From Catellatospora sp. IY07-71 (GTDB lineage: Bacteria > Actinomycetota > Actinomycetes > Mycobacteriales > Micromonosporaceae): a DNA stretch of 64,000 nt. The DNA is taken from contig NZ_AP023360.1 in the NCBI RefSeq assembly GCF_018326265.1, forward strand, positions 2,595,501 to 2,659,500. The letters are read 5' to 3'. Within the stretch, counting starts at the first letter, position 1; each line of letters starts with the position of its first letter. Shown here piece after piece: positions 8,801 to 17,326 of this stretch. The notes beneath the pieces were generated by a model. The model was given only the letters and a program-made list of their open reading frames with translations, had not been told where the DNA came from and searched no databases. Both the position numbers and the translations under genes were made by a program.

Positions 8801-9344
8801 GTTCCTCTCCGACCAGCTGGAGGATCTGAAGGCGACCCGCCGGGACCTGCTCACCGTGGTCAAGGACGTGGACGACCGGATCCTGGAAGTGTTCACCACC
8901 GCGTTCGAGGACACCGCGCGCGAGTTCCAGGTGGTCTTCCCGATCCTGTTCCCGGGCGGCGAAGGCCGGCTGGTGCTGACCGATCCGGACAACATGCTGA
9001 CCACCGGTGTCGAGGTCGAGGCGCGCCCGCCGGGCAAGAAGATCAAGCGGCTGTCGCTGCTGTCCGGTGGCGAGCGCTCGCTGACCGCGGTGGCGATGCT
9101 GTGCGCGATCTTCCGCGCCCGCCCCAGCCCCTTCTACATCATGGACGAGGTGGAGGCGGCGCTCGACGACGTCAACCTCGGCCGCCTGATCACCCTGTTC
9201 CAGGAGCTGCGCTCGCGCAGCCAGCTGATCATCATCACGCACCAGAAGCGCACCATGGAGGTCGCCGACGCCCTGTACGGCGTGACCATGCGCAACGGTG
9301 TCACCGAGGTGATCAGCCAGCGACTGAGGAGCGAGACCGAGTGA
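5805..9344 (+). CDS. smc: Chromosome partition protein SMC
   Basis: 1179-aa structural-maintenance-of-chromosomes ATPase that, with ScpA/ScpB, organises and segregates the chromosome. The GTG at 5805 gives the canonical start VHLKSLTVKGFKSFAS and has GGAG 4 nt upstream; an upstream in-frame ATG at 5754 would add 17 unrelated residues. Walker A (GPNGSGKSN) is at about residues 31-38. Two very long Ala/Glu/Arg-rich coiled coils flank the hinge (about 495-655, including a Gly-rich SGAGGSS turn). The C-terminal head carries the signature LSGGERSL near 1084 and Walker B YIMDEVEAALDD near 1110. The stop overlaps the next gene's GTG. Confidence 0.97.
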   Translation: MHLKSLTVKGFKSFASATTLRLEPGITCVVGPNGSGKSNVVDAISWVLGEQGAKALRGGKMEDVIFAGTSGRQPLGRAEVTLTIDNTDGALPIDYTEVSITRRMFRDGASEYEINGDACRLMDVQELLSDSGIGREMHVIVGQGRLDSVLHARPEDRRSFIEEAAGVLKHRKRKEKALRKLDAMQANLNRVNDLTDELRRQLKPLGRQAEVARRAATIQADLRDARLRLLADDLFTLRATLDKEIADEAALRTRRELVEEEYEQVQLRLATLEAEHAADAPALTQAQDVWYQLSALQERFRSTAQLASERHRHLSAPTEEERPGRDPERLEAEAEAVREQEESLREALAEDQVRLAEAVERRQELERQLAAAERALVAAVKAIADRREGMAKLSGQVSAARARTATAAEEIERLAAAYDDAAMRAEAAQEQVDLVAEETSDADRDNADLDTRHATAVTAHEDASAEVKRLSDAERAAEKEATGWKAREEALALGLNRKDGAGALLARAADVPGLLGSVASLLAVEPGCEAALAAALGALADAVAVAGVDEAAEAMRLLKIQDAGRATLLIGTSATQSRPDVALPGGARWALDVVRCADSVRPAVTHALRDVVLVDDLTAAAALVAAHPALRAVTRDGDLVGAFSGAGGSSKAPSYIEVQAAVDEARAKRVAAEEMTARLREEIAEAREVVADRKRTVDEAAAAKRAAEGERNAAARRLAEVSAAARSAQAEAQRLGAARDKAAGAREQDLMHLAELEERLAAAEAVPVDEDPSTGERDQLAALVPQARQNEVEVRLAVRTAEERVSQIAGRADSLLRQAAAERAARERAAARRAARERGASVAKAVESGTREVLTRLNVALEEAAERRDELAEARTAREAELAQVRNAGKRLGDDLNRLTSEVHRDEMARAEQRMRIEQLETRAAEEFSIDVETLLGEYGPHVGVPVIMLGSADLAEPEPYDRAIQEKRAAKAERDLALLGKVNPLALEEFAALEERYKFLSDQLEDLKATRRDLLTVVKDVDDRILEVFTTAFEDTAREFQVVFPILFPGGEGRLVLTDPDNMLTTGVEVEARPPGKKIKRLSLLSGGERSLTAVAMLCAIFRARPSPFYIMDEVEAALDDVNLGRLITLFQELRSRSQLIIITHQKRTMEVADALYGVTMRNGVTEVISQRLRSETE

Positions 9345-9940
9345 GGCGCAAGCCCGCCGAGGCACTGCTGATCGACTTCGACGGCGTGCTGCGGCACCAC
9401 GACGCGGCCGCGTACGGCGACTTCGAGGCGCGTCACGGGATCGCGCCCGCCGCGCTGCTCGCGTCCGGCCTGGAGTGGGCGCGCCAGCTGCCGGCGATCA
9501 CCGGCCACATCACGCGGCAGCAGTGGCTGGACTCGATCGCCGAGCACACCGGCGCGTCCGCGGCGGCGCTGACCGAGTGGGACGCCTACCGCGGGTACGT
9601 GGACGAGACCGTGCTGGCGTTCGTGCGGGAGGCGCGCGCGGCCGGGCGCCGGGTCGGGCTGGCCACCAACGCGACCGACGACCTGCACGACGACCTGGCG
9701 CGGTTCGGGCTGAGCGACGCCTTCGACGCGGTGTTCTCGTCGGCGGACATGGGCGTGCACAAGCCGGCCAGGGAGTACTTCGGCCAGGCGTGCCGGACGC
9801 TGGAGACGCCACCCTCGCTGTGCCTGTTCGTGGACGACACCGACCGCAACATCCGCGGCGCGCGCGCCGCCGGTCTGCTCGCCGCGCGCTGGAACGGCCC
9901 GGACGATCTGCGCTACCTGCGCGGCGCGCTGGGACTGTGA
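9341..9940 (+). CDS. HAD-superfamily hydrolase
   Basis: 199-aa predicted phosphatase or phosphatase-like hydrolase. HAD motif I is IDFDGVL (nucleophile Asp12), motif II is LATNAT, the conserved Lys lies in MGVHKPAREYF, and motif IV is FVDDTDRNIRGA, so all catalytic motifs are present. A helical cap sits between motifs I and II. The GTG start overlaps the smc stop (GTGA), implying translational coupling. The substrate cannot be inferred. There is no sign that its linkage to smc reflects a shared pathway. Confidence 0.85.
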   Translation: MRRKPAEALLIDFDGVLRHHDAAAYGDFEARHGIAPAALLASGLEWARQLPAITGHITRQQWLDSIAEHTGASAAALTEWDAYRGYVDETVLAFVREARAAGRRVGLATNATDDLHDDLARFGLSDAFDAVFSSADMGVHKPAREYFGQACRTLETPPSLCLFVDDTDRNIRGARAAGLLAARWNGPDDLRYLRGALGL

Positions 9941-10225
9941 GCGCCGCGGCACACTCTGTGACGAGTGGACTGTTGTCCGTGAAACTTTCTCCCGCCATGT
10001 GAAACGGGTTCGGCCCGGTGACAACCCGGTGGTCAGGCTGCGCGTGACTACTACCGGACCGTGGTGATCACCGACCCGGAACCTGGCTCGTCCCGCCCTG
10101 CCGCCATCACGCGGCGTGGCGCTGGATTCTCCACGTTCCACCCTCTCCGGCCTGCCGAGAGAGCGGTTTCCGTCGGAGCCCCGCGATCCCCGAGATCGAC
10201 GAGTGTTCCGGCGAGAGGAGCGGCG

Positions 10226-10915
10226 ATGACGTCGTCGCTGGTAGTGGACCGCGTGACGGTGGAGTACACGGCCGGCGCGCCGGTGCTGCGCGACGTCTCC
10301 GTGGCGGCGGCCGCGGGGCGGATGCTCGCGGTGACCGGCCCGTCCGGCGCGGGCAAGAGCACGCTGCTGCGGGCCATGGCGGGGGTGCTGCGCCCGGTCA
10401 CCGGGGCGGTCGCCGTCGACGGCAGGCCGCTGCGCGACCGCGACGACGCGGTGTCCCGCCGGGTGGTGCTGATCCCGCAGGACAACGGCCTGGCCACCAT
10501 CCTCACCGCGAGCGAGAACGTGCAGGTCGTGCTCGTCGCCAACGGCTTCTCCCCGGAGGACGCGCGCCGCGCCACGGCCGAGTCGCTGGAGCAGGTCGGC
10601 CTGTCGGCCCAGGCGGGCCAGCTGGTCGAGGAGCTGTCCGGCGGCCAGCAGCAGCGTACGGCGATCGCCCGCGGCCTGGCCCTGTCGGGCGCGGTGCTGC
10701 TCGCCGACGAGATCACCAGCGAGCTGGACGCCGCCAACCGCACCAAGGTGCTGGAACTGCTGCGCGCCGAGGCCGACCGGGGCGCGTGCGTCGTGCTGGC
10801 CACCCACGACCTGGAGGCCGCGGCGGCCTGCGACGCCGAGCTGCACCTGCTCGACGGAGCGGCCGAGCTGGTCCGCGGCTTTCCCGCCACACCGGCGGCG
10901 ACACCAGGGCCGTGA
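10226..10915 (+). CDS. ABC transporter ATPase, MacB/LolD type
   Basis: 229-aa nucleotide-binding subunit. Walker A GPSGAGKST is at residues 38-46, the Q-loop reads VVLIPQDNGL, the signature is LSGGQQQR, Walker B is VLLADEITSELD and the switch His is in LATHDLE. All catalytic motifs are intact. The start is an ATG after GAGAGGAG. It is the first gene of a four-gene cassette: ATPase, permease, permease, ATPase. The organisation fits FtsX-type mechanotransmission or export systems rather than importers. The 285-bp gap before it holds a presumed promoter and a repeated GTGAAAC, but no gene. Confidence 0.9.
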   Translation: MTSSLVVDRVTVEYTAGAPVLRDVSVAAAAGRMLAVTGPSGAGKSTLLRAMAGVLRPVTGAVAVDGRPLRDRDDAVSRRVVLIPQDNGLATILTASENVQVVLVANGFSPEDARRATAESLEQVGLSAQAGQLVEELSGGQQQRTAIARGLALSGAVLLADEITSELDAANRTKVLELLRAEADRGACVVLATHDLEAAAACDAELHLLDGAAELVRGFPATPAATPGP

Positions 10916-10950
10916 GCATCACCATCCCCGGGCTCCGGCCACAACCGAGG

Positions 10951-11028
10951 AGTCGTAGCCACAACCCAAAAGTTGTAGCCACAACCCACAAGTTGTAGCC
11001 AAACCCAGGAGTCGTAGCCGCGCCCGGG
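10951..11028. repeat. Four tandem 19-20-bp repeats before the first FtsX permease
   Basis: Units at 10951-10970, 10971-10990, 10991-11009 and 11010-11028, each starting AGTYGTAGCC. The middle units read AGTTGTAGCCACAACCCA, and a degenerate half unit precedes them from 10937. GTTGTAGCCACAAC is itself a near-palindrome. The array lies between the ATPase stop and the permease start (292-bp gap, otherwise empty). It could be a set of operator sites or a structured leader. Confidence 0.7.
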
Positions 11029-11207
11029 AGCCACCGCCGCAAGCCAGGAGTGACGGACCGCCCAGGCATGGTGGTTCCAGCCCCCGACCGTCCGAACCCG
11101 CCGGAAGCGGCGCGGCCCCCGCCGCGGCGCCACGGCACCCATACCGCCCGACCGGGCCGCGCCCAGGCGTGAACCGGTCGGTAGAACGTCCCGAGAGGTG
11201 GCACCAC

Positions 11208-14200
11208 ATGCTTCGCTTGGTGCTCGGCGTGCTGGGCAGCCGCCGCAGCCAGGCCGTCACGCTGGCGGTGCTGGCCGTGCTCGCGGTGGCCGCCGGCACC
11301 GCGGCGCCGCTCTACGCCACCGCGGCCGACAAGGCCGCCGTCGCGGCGGAGCTGCGCTCGGCCACGGCGCTGGACCGGGCGGTCACCTTCACCGCCGAGG
11401 TCGCCGTGGAGGGCGGGCACGCGTCCGCCGTCGAGTCGCTGCGCGTCCAGGCGCTGGAGAAGATCGGCGACCACGGCCTGACGGAGATCACCGGGGCGTT
11501 CGTGCCCGGCACGGTGACCGGGGGAGCCGGGCAGACCGGGGAGACCGCGGAGACCGGCCCGGTGGCGAACGCGGTGCAGGCCCCGGTGACCACGCGCACC
11601 GGAGTCTGCGCGCACCTGGTGATCACCGGCGCGTGCCCCGCCGGGCAGGGCGAGGTGCTGCTCAGCGAGGCGACCGCGCAGCGCCTCAAGGTCTCCGCCG
11701 GCAGCGAGCTGAGCTTCGACCCCGACCTGGCCGAGAAGCCCGTCACGCTGCGCGTGTCCGGGGTGTACGACCCGGCGGCGGCGCTCGCGGCGAACGACCC
11801 CTACTGGGCCGGGCGCGACGACCTCACCCCGCAGCCGCTGCGCGTCTCCAACCCGATGTTCACCGCGGAGTCCACGATCGACGCGCTCGGCGCGACGCGG
11901 GTCCGGGCCACCGTCGACCTGATCGCCGACGCCGCGTTCGGCGCCGACGACGTGGACCGCCTGTCCGGTGCGCTGCCCACCGCGATCGGGCTGCCCGGCA
12001 CGATGATCTCCAACGGCCTGCCGCGGCTGCTGCGGCGCATCCAGGAGGCCCGCGAGGTGCTCGGCCTGGCCGCGCCGCTGGGCGCCGCGCAGCTGCTCGT
12101 CGTCTGCTGGTTCGTGCTGCTCATGGCCGTCGGGTACACCGCCGCCGAGCGCCGCGGCGAGCTGGCGCTCGGCCTGCTGCGCGGGGTGCCGCCACGGCAC
12201 CGCGCCCTGCTGGCCCTCGGCCCGACCGCGCTGGTGCTGCTGGTGGCCGCGCCGTTCGGCGTGCTGCTGGGCTGGCTGATGGTGCGCCTGCTGACCTGGG
12301 CCACGTTCGCCCGCGCGCAGGAGATCATGCTGGACCGCACCGCGCTGCTCGCGGCGGGCGGGACGCTGCTGGTCGTGATGGCCAGCGCGGCGATCGCCGA
12401 GCGGCGGGCGCACGGCGGCTCGCTGGTGGAGGCGCTGCGCCAGGTGCCCACCCGGCGGCGCGGCAAGGTCGGGCTCACCGAGCTGGCCGTGGGCGTGGTC
12501 GCGCTGGCCGCGATCGGGCAGTCGCTGGCCTCCGGCGACCAGACCGGCGGCCTGCCGCTGCTGGTGCCGCTGCTGCTGGCGATCGTGGTCGGCCTGCTCA
12601 CCGCCCGCCTGGTCCGGCGCGGCGCGACCGCGTACGGCGCCTCCCGGCTGCACCGCGGAAAGCTGGCTCCGGCGCTGGCGGCGCTGCAGGTGGCGCGGCG
12701 GCCCGGGGCCGACCGGCTGGTCGCGCTGACCGTGGTCGCGGTGGCGCTGGTCGGATACACCGTGAGCGCCTGGGACGTGGCCGCCGGCGCCGCCCGCGAG
12801 CGCGCCGAGCTGACCCTGGGCGCGCCCCGGGTGCTGACCGTGTTCGCCGTCTCCCGGCCGGCGCTGGTGGACGCGGTCCGCCGCGCCGACCCGGAGGGGG
12901 CCTGGGCGATGGCCGCCACCCGGCAGGAGCTGACCGACGGCACGCTGATCGGGGTGGACAGCGAGCGGCTCGCCGCGGTCGCGAACCCGGTCGGCGGCAC
13001 GTCCCCCGCGGAGCTCGCCGCGCTGCTGCGGATGCCCGGCGGCGACGCCGTGACCGTGGCGGGCGGCGCGCTGGAGTTCGACGTGGATGTGGTCGACGAC
13101 TCGCCCAACCCGATGCGAGTGACGGTGGCCCTGGTCGGACCGCGTGGCGAGCCGGTCACCGGCCGCCTGGACATCCCGATGACGCTCGGGAGGGCCACCC
13201 ACCGCCTGGAGCTGCCGGAGTGCGCCACCGCGCCGGGTTGCCGGCTGTTCTGGCTGAGCTTCCCGCGTTCCCCCGACGGGCTGCACCTGCACCGGCTGCG
13301 GCAGCTCGGCCCGGACCGCACGCTGCTGGAGGGCCAGGCGATCGCGGCGGCGTCGCGCTGGCGGCCCCGGTTCGGCACCGAGCCCGAGGTGACGGTCATT
13401 CCCGGTCCGGACTACGTGTCGCTCTACTACCAGCCGGCCGACCCGCGGTTCATCAGCACCGACATCCGCCTGCACGTCAACGACGCGCCGATGCCGCTGC
13501 CGGTCGTCGCCGCGGGCCCGGCGGCCCTGGCGCACACCAGGGACCTCCGTGCGGCCAAGGTGCTCGCGTCGGTCGACATGGCGGTGGACGCGCGCCGGGT
13601 GATGCCGGCGCTGCCCGGCGTGCCGGGCGGGGGACTGCTGTTCGATCTGCCCATCGCCGACCGGCTCGGCGACTCGCGGGACAACTCGGCGCAGCTGCAG
13701 GTCTGGCTGAGCGCGGCGGCGCCCGCCGACGCGGTCGACCGGCTGCGCGCCAACGGGCTGGTCCCGGTGGGCGACGAGACCGTGGCCACGCTGGCCGCCG
13801 GCTACCGGGAGCAGGGCGCGGGGCTGGCGCTGCGGCTGCACCTGGCCGCCGCCGTGCTCAGCGTGCTGCTGGTCGCGCTGGCGACGATGGTGCTGGCCGC
13901 GACCGACCGGCGCAACCGCGCGGCCGAGCTGGCGGCGCTGCGCCTGCAGGGTATGCCCGCCCGAGCCGCCGCCCGGTCCGCCCGGATCGGCAACCTCGCC
14001 ATGATCCTGATCGCCGCCCCGGTCGGCGCGCTCACCGCACTGGCCGCGTGGGGGCTCAGCGGACCGGCGCGCACGATGCTGACCTCATCCGGCGACCTGC
14101 CGCCACCGGGCCCGGACCAGCTGGTGGTGCTGCCCGCGGTGCTCGCGGCTGCGGCCGTGCTGGTGTCCGCCGCGCTGCTGGCGGGCCGGTCGCTGATCCG

Positions 14201-14324
14201 TGTCACCCAGGCGGGCAGGTCCGCCCGCGACGACGGCGGCGGCCCGGCCGGGCCGCCCGCGCAGACGGCCGGGGCGGACCCGGCCGGTGCCCGACCCGAA
14301 CGGAAGCAGGAGGTGGCCCGGTGA
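11208..14324 (+). CDS. Large FtsX-like ABC permease, first of two
   Basis: 1038-aa integral membrane subunit. A signal-anchor helix (about residues 10-33) is followed by a large extracytoplasmic domain containing two Cys in the pattern VCAHLVITGACPAGQ, then a block of FtsX-type helices (about 290-520), a second extracytoplasmic domain with CATAPGC, and a final helical block near the C-terminus. The ATG at 11208 is preferred because GAGAGGTGG stands 7 nt upstream; a GTG at 11169 would add 13 residues. It is clearly paralogous to the next gene, for example both have a DPYWA(G/D)R motif. Probable role: transport or extraction of a lipid-linked or peptide substrate; the substrate is unknown. Confidence 0.85.
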   Translation: MLRLVLGVLGSRRSQAVTLAVLAVLAVAAGTAAPLYATAADKAAVAAELRSATALDRAVTFTAEVAVEGGHASAVESLRVQALEKIGDHGLTEITGAFVPGTVTGGAGQTGETAETGPVANAVQAPVTTRTGVCAHLVITGACPAGQGEVLLSEATAQRLKVSAGSELSFDPDLAEKPVTLRVSGVYDPAAALAANDPYWAGRDDLTPQPLRVSNPMFTAESTIDALGATRVRATVDLIADAAFGADDVDRLSGALPTAIGLPGTMISNGLPRLLRRIQEAREVLGLAAPLGAAQLLVVCWFVLLMAVGYTAAERRGELALGLLRGVPPRHRALLALGPTALVLLVAAPFGVLLGWLMVRLLTWATFARAQEIMLDRTALLAAGGTLLVVMASAAIAERRAHGGSLVEALRQVPTRRRGKVGLTELAVGVVALAAIGQSLASGDQTGGLPLLVPLLLAIVVGLLTARLVRRGATAYGASRLHRGKLAPALAALQVARRPGADRLVALTVVAVALVGYTVSAWDVAAGAARERAELTLGAPRVLTVFAVSRPALVDAVRRADPEGAWAMAATRQELTDGTLIGVDSERLAAVANPVGGTSPAELAALLRMPGGDAVTVAGGALEFDVDVVDDSPNPMRVTVALVGPRGEPVTGRLDIPMTLGRATHRLELPECATAPGCRLFWLSFPRSPDGLHLHRLRQLGPDRTLLEGQAIAAASRWRPRFGTEPEVTVIPGPDYVSLYYQPADPRFISTDIRLHVNDAPMPLPVVAAGPAALAHTRDLRAAKVLASVDMAVDARRVMPALPGVPGGGLLFDLPIADRLGDSRDNSAQLQVWLSAAAPADAVDRLRANGLVPVGDETVATLAAGYREQGAGLALRLHLAAAVLSVLLVALATMVLAATDRRNRAAELAALRLQGMPARAAARSARIGNLAMILIAAPVGALTALAAWGLSGPARTMLTSSGDLPPPGPDQLVVLPAVLAAAAVLVSAALLAGRSLIRVTQAGRSARDDGGGPAGPPAQTAGADPAGARPERKQEVAR

Positions 14325-17300
14325 CGGCGCTGCTGTGGGCGATGGTGCGGGCGCGGCGCGGCCTGGCCGTCATCACCCTGGTGCTCACCGCGGCCGCCGC
14401 CGCCGCGGCCGCCGCCGGGCCGCTCTACCAGCAGGCGGCCACCCGGTCGCTGCAGCAGGTCGAGCTGGGCGCCGCGACCGTCGCCGAGCGGGTGATCTCG
14501 GCGCAGGACACCGAGCAGTTCCGGGATGGACAGCAGCCGACGTCGCTGCCGTACGTGCCCGGCTTCCAGACCGTCGAGGGCCGCGTCCTGGACGGGGTCG
14601 TCGCCGGCGAGCGCGACCGGACGCAGGCCTTCGTGGCCTGGCGCAGTGGCATGTGCGAGCACCTGGTGATCGTCAAGGGCCGGTGTGCCACCGGCGAGCG
14701 CGAGGTCGTGCTGCGCCAGGAGACCGCGGACCGGATCGGCGTGCAGCTGGGCCGTGACCTGGAACTGTCGCCGCCCGCCACGGCGGGCCCGGACGACAGC
14801 GCGGGGCCGCTGCGGCTCACCGTCGTCGGCATCTACCAGCGCCCGGCCGGCGACGACCCGTACTGGGCCGACCGCGAGCCGCTCGTGGGCCACCGCATCC
14901 CCGCGCTGTTCGCCACGGAGCGCACCCTGGCCGCGGCCGAGCGGGACACGGTGCGCCTCATCGACCTCATCGCGTCGCCGGCCGCGTTCGCCGACATGGA
15001 GACGCTGCGCGCCGAGCTGGAGGACGCCGAGGCGGAGCTGGCAGCCGGTGGGTACAACGCCGACAGCGACCTGCCCGAGCTGATCGAGCGCCTCGACGGG
15101 GGGACCGCGCAGCTGGGCTCCAGCCTGCTGCTGGCGGCCGTGCCGCTGGTGCTGCTGTGCTGGCTGGTGCTGTTCATCGCGGTCGCCGGGGGCGTCGAGC
15201 AGCGCCGCGGGGAGCTGGGCCTCACCGCGCTGCGCGGGGTGCCCGCCCGGACCCGGTGGTGGCTGGCCACCGCGGAGACGGCGCTGCCGGTGCTGATCGC
15301 GATCGTGCCCGGCTACCTGATCGGGTACGCGGTCACCACGGCGCTCGCGCTGGCCGTGCTGCCGGGCGCCCCGCTCGTGGAGCCGGACCTCACCTCCGTC
15401 GTCTACACCGCCGTCGCGGTGCTGGGCGCGCTGGCCGCGGGCATGCTCGCGCAGGTGCGCGCGCTGACCACCCCGGTGCTGGGGCTGCTGCGCCGCGCCC
15501 GGGTACGCAAGCGCCGCGGCCTGGTCGGCGGCATCGAGGCGATGGTCGGCGCGCTCGCGCTGGTCGCCGGATACCAGGTGGCCGTGTACGACGGGGACTC
15601 CGCGTCGGGTGGCATCGCCCTGCTCGCCCCGCTCTGCATCGGGCTGGGTCTGGGCCTGGTCGCCGCGCGCCTGATCGGGCTGCCCGCCGAGCGGCTGGGC
15701 CGCCGGGCGCTGCGCAAGGGCCGGCTGCGCACCGGTCTGGCGGCGCTGACCCTGGCCCGCGGCGGCGGCACGCACTGGATCGTGGTGCTGCTGACGGTGG
15801 TGTTCGGCCTGCTGGGCTTCGCGCTCGCCGCCGGTGACACGGCCGGGCAGGCGTGGGCGCAGCGGGCGGAGGTGCAGATCGGCGCGGAGCGGGTGCTGTC
15901 GGTCGAGCCGGTGCCCGCGACGAGCCTGGTCAGCGCGGTACGCGCCGCCGACCCGCAGGGCCGCTACGCCATGGCCACCATGAAGATGAACGTGAACAGC
16001 GAGACGGCCCTGCTCGCGGTGGACAGCTCGCGGTTGGCCGCGGTGGCGCTGTGGCCGCAGGCGTACGGCACACTGCGCCCTGAGGAGGCCGCTCGGCTGC
16101 TGAAGCCCGCTCCCGTGACGTCACTGTCGCTGCAGGCGGCCGAGGTCGACGTGACCGTCACCCTCGACGCGCTGGACCCGGCTGCCACCGCCGGCCTGAC
16201 CCTGCGCCTGGCCACCGCGCAGGGACGCCAGTCCCAGGTGCGCGTCGACCGGCTGCAGCCGGGCACCCATCAGTACCGGGTGAAGACAGAGGCCTGCGCG
16301 CAGGCGCCCTGCCGGCTCAAGCAGGTCGCGATCGACCACTTCACCCGCGGCCGCTACCGGTTCGACCTGACCGTCGGCGACCTGCGCGACCCGGCGGGCA
16401 AGGTGCTGGTCGGCGCGGCCGAGCTGGCCGGGCACCACTGGCGGCTGCCGGAGACCAGCGCCGCCCGGCCGGTGCCCGAGGTCGACCCCGCCCCCGGCGG
16501 CCTGCGGATCCGCGTGGACACCACGGTGACGCCGGACCTGCGGGTGTTCCCCGACACCGCGCCCGAACGGCTGCCCATGGTGGCCGCGGGCCGCCTGCCG
16601 GACGTGCTGCTCGGCTACGGCGGCACGGTCCGGCTGCCGGTGGAGCGGGCGGGCACCATGTCCCTGGTGCCCCGGCACGGCGCCCAGGGCGCCCTGGTCG
16701 ACCTCGAGTACGCCGACATGCGCCTCAACCAGGAGGGCGACGCCCCCGACCCCGAGGTGTGGCTGGCCGCCGACGCGCCCGCCGACATCGTGTCGCGGCT
16801 GGAGGCCAACGGGCTGACCGTGCTGTCGGAACGGACCGCCGACGGCCGCTGGCAGCTCTACCGCGAGCAGGCGCCCGCGCTGGCGCTGTGGTTCCTGGCC
16901 GCGGCGGCGTTCACCGGCGTCGCGTTCGCGGCGGGCGGGCTGCTGGTCACCGCCGTGCTGGAACGCGGGCATCCCGACGAAGGGCTGGCCGTGCTGCGCG
17001 GGCAGGGCGTGCGCGGCCGGGTGCTGCGCGGCGCCGCGCTGGGCGGCCGGTTCGCCCTGGTGCTCACCGGCACCGTGATCGGCCTGCTGGCGGCGGCCGG
17101 ATCGTGGGCGCTGGCCCGCGGCGTGGTGCCGGTGTACGCCGACGGCGGGTTCGCCCCGACCGGCACCCGGCTGCCCGGGGTGGCCAGGCCGTTCCTGGTG
17201 CCGCCGCCGGACCTGCCCAGCCCCGCGATCGCGCTGCCGATCGCCGTGGCCGTGCTGGTCCTGTTGACAACGTGCCTGCTCGCCACGAGAGTGGCCGCCC

Positions 17301-17326
17301 GGGCGAACGAGGGAGCGACGTCGTGA
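14321..17326 (+). CDS. Large FtsX-like ABC permease, second of two
   Basis: 1001 aa with the same architecture as its upstream paralogue: N-terminal signal anchor with an Ala-rich run, an extracytoplasmic domain with MCEHLVIVKGRCATGE and DDPYWADRE, a central FtsX helix block, a second outer domain with ACAQAPCRL, and C-terminal helices. Two conserved cysteine pairs face outward and may form disulphides. The GTG overlaps the preceding stop (GTGA) and its own stop overlaps the next GTG, so permease 1, permease 2 and ATPase 2 are translationally coupled. Conservation of both permeases suggests an obligate heterodimer. Confidence 0.85.
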   Translation: MTALLWAMVRARRGLAVITLVLTAAAAAAAAAGPLYQQAATRSLQQVELGAATVAERVISAQDTEQFRDGQQPTSLPYVPGFQTVEGRVLDGVVAGERDRTQAFVAWRSGMCEHLVIVKGRCATGEREVVLRQETADRIGVQLGRDLELSPPATAGPDDSAGPLRLTVVGIYQRPAGDDPYWADREPLVGHRIPALFATERTLAAAERDTVRLIDLIASPAAFADMETLRAELEDAEAELAAGGYNADSDLPELIERLDGGTAQLGSSLLLAAVPLVLLCWLVLFIAVAGGVEQRRGELGLTALRGVPARTRWWLATAETALPVLIAIVPGYLIGYAVTTALALAVLPGAPLVEPDLTSVVYTAVAVLGALAAGMLAQVRALTTPVLGLLRRARVRKRRGLVGGIEAMVGALALVAGYQVAVYDGDSASGGIALLAPLCIGLGLGLVAARLIGLPAERLGRRALRKGRLRTGLAALTLARGGGTHWIVVLLTVVFGLLGFALAAGDTAGQAWAQRAEVQIGAERVLSVEPVPATSLVSAVRAADPQGRYAMATMKMNVNSETALLAVDSSRLAAVALWPQAYGTLRPEEAARLLKPAPVTSLSLQAAEVDVTVTLDALDPAATAGLTLRLATAQGRQSQVRVDRLQPGTHQYRVKTEACAQAPCRLKQVAIDHFTRGRYRFDLTVGDLRDPAGKVLVGAAELAGHHWRLPETSAARPVPEVDPAPGGLRIRVDTTVTPDLRVFPDTAPERLPMVAAGRLPDVLLGYGGTVRLPVERAGTMSLVPRHGAQGALVDLEYADMRLNQEGDAPDPEVWLAADAPADIVSRLEANGLTVLSERTADGRWQLYREQAPALALWFLAAAAFTGVAFAAGGLLVTAVLERGHPDEGLAVLRGQGVRGRVLRGAALGGRFALVLTGTVIGLLAAAGSWALARGVVPVYADGGFAPTGTRLPGVARPFLVPPPDLPSPAIALPIAVAVLVLLTTCLLATRVAARANEGATS

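Noticed and set aside
5589-9365. 1258-codon open frame antisense to smc
   Set aside because: Low-complexity Arg/Gly/Leu/Ala composition without motifs; it is the shadow of the SMC coding strand.
9941-10225. A second GlnR box with GTGAAAC repeats upstream of the ABC operon
   Set aside because: The spacing and the GTnAC half-site do not fit; only short GTGAAAC words recur.
10937-11028. 20-bp tandem repeats as a CRISPR array
   Set aside because: Units are directly abutting without unique spacers, and no cas gene is present.
11198-14320. A very long open frame overlapping the first FtsX permease in another frame
   Set aside because: It is Gly/Arg/Ala-rich with no domain pattern and exists only because of GC-rich codon bias; only its 3' part (from 14321) is the real second permease.
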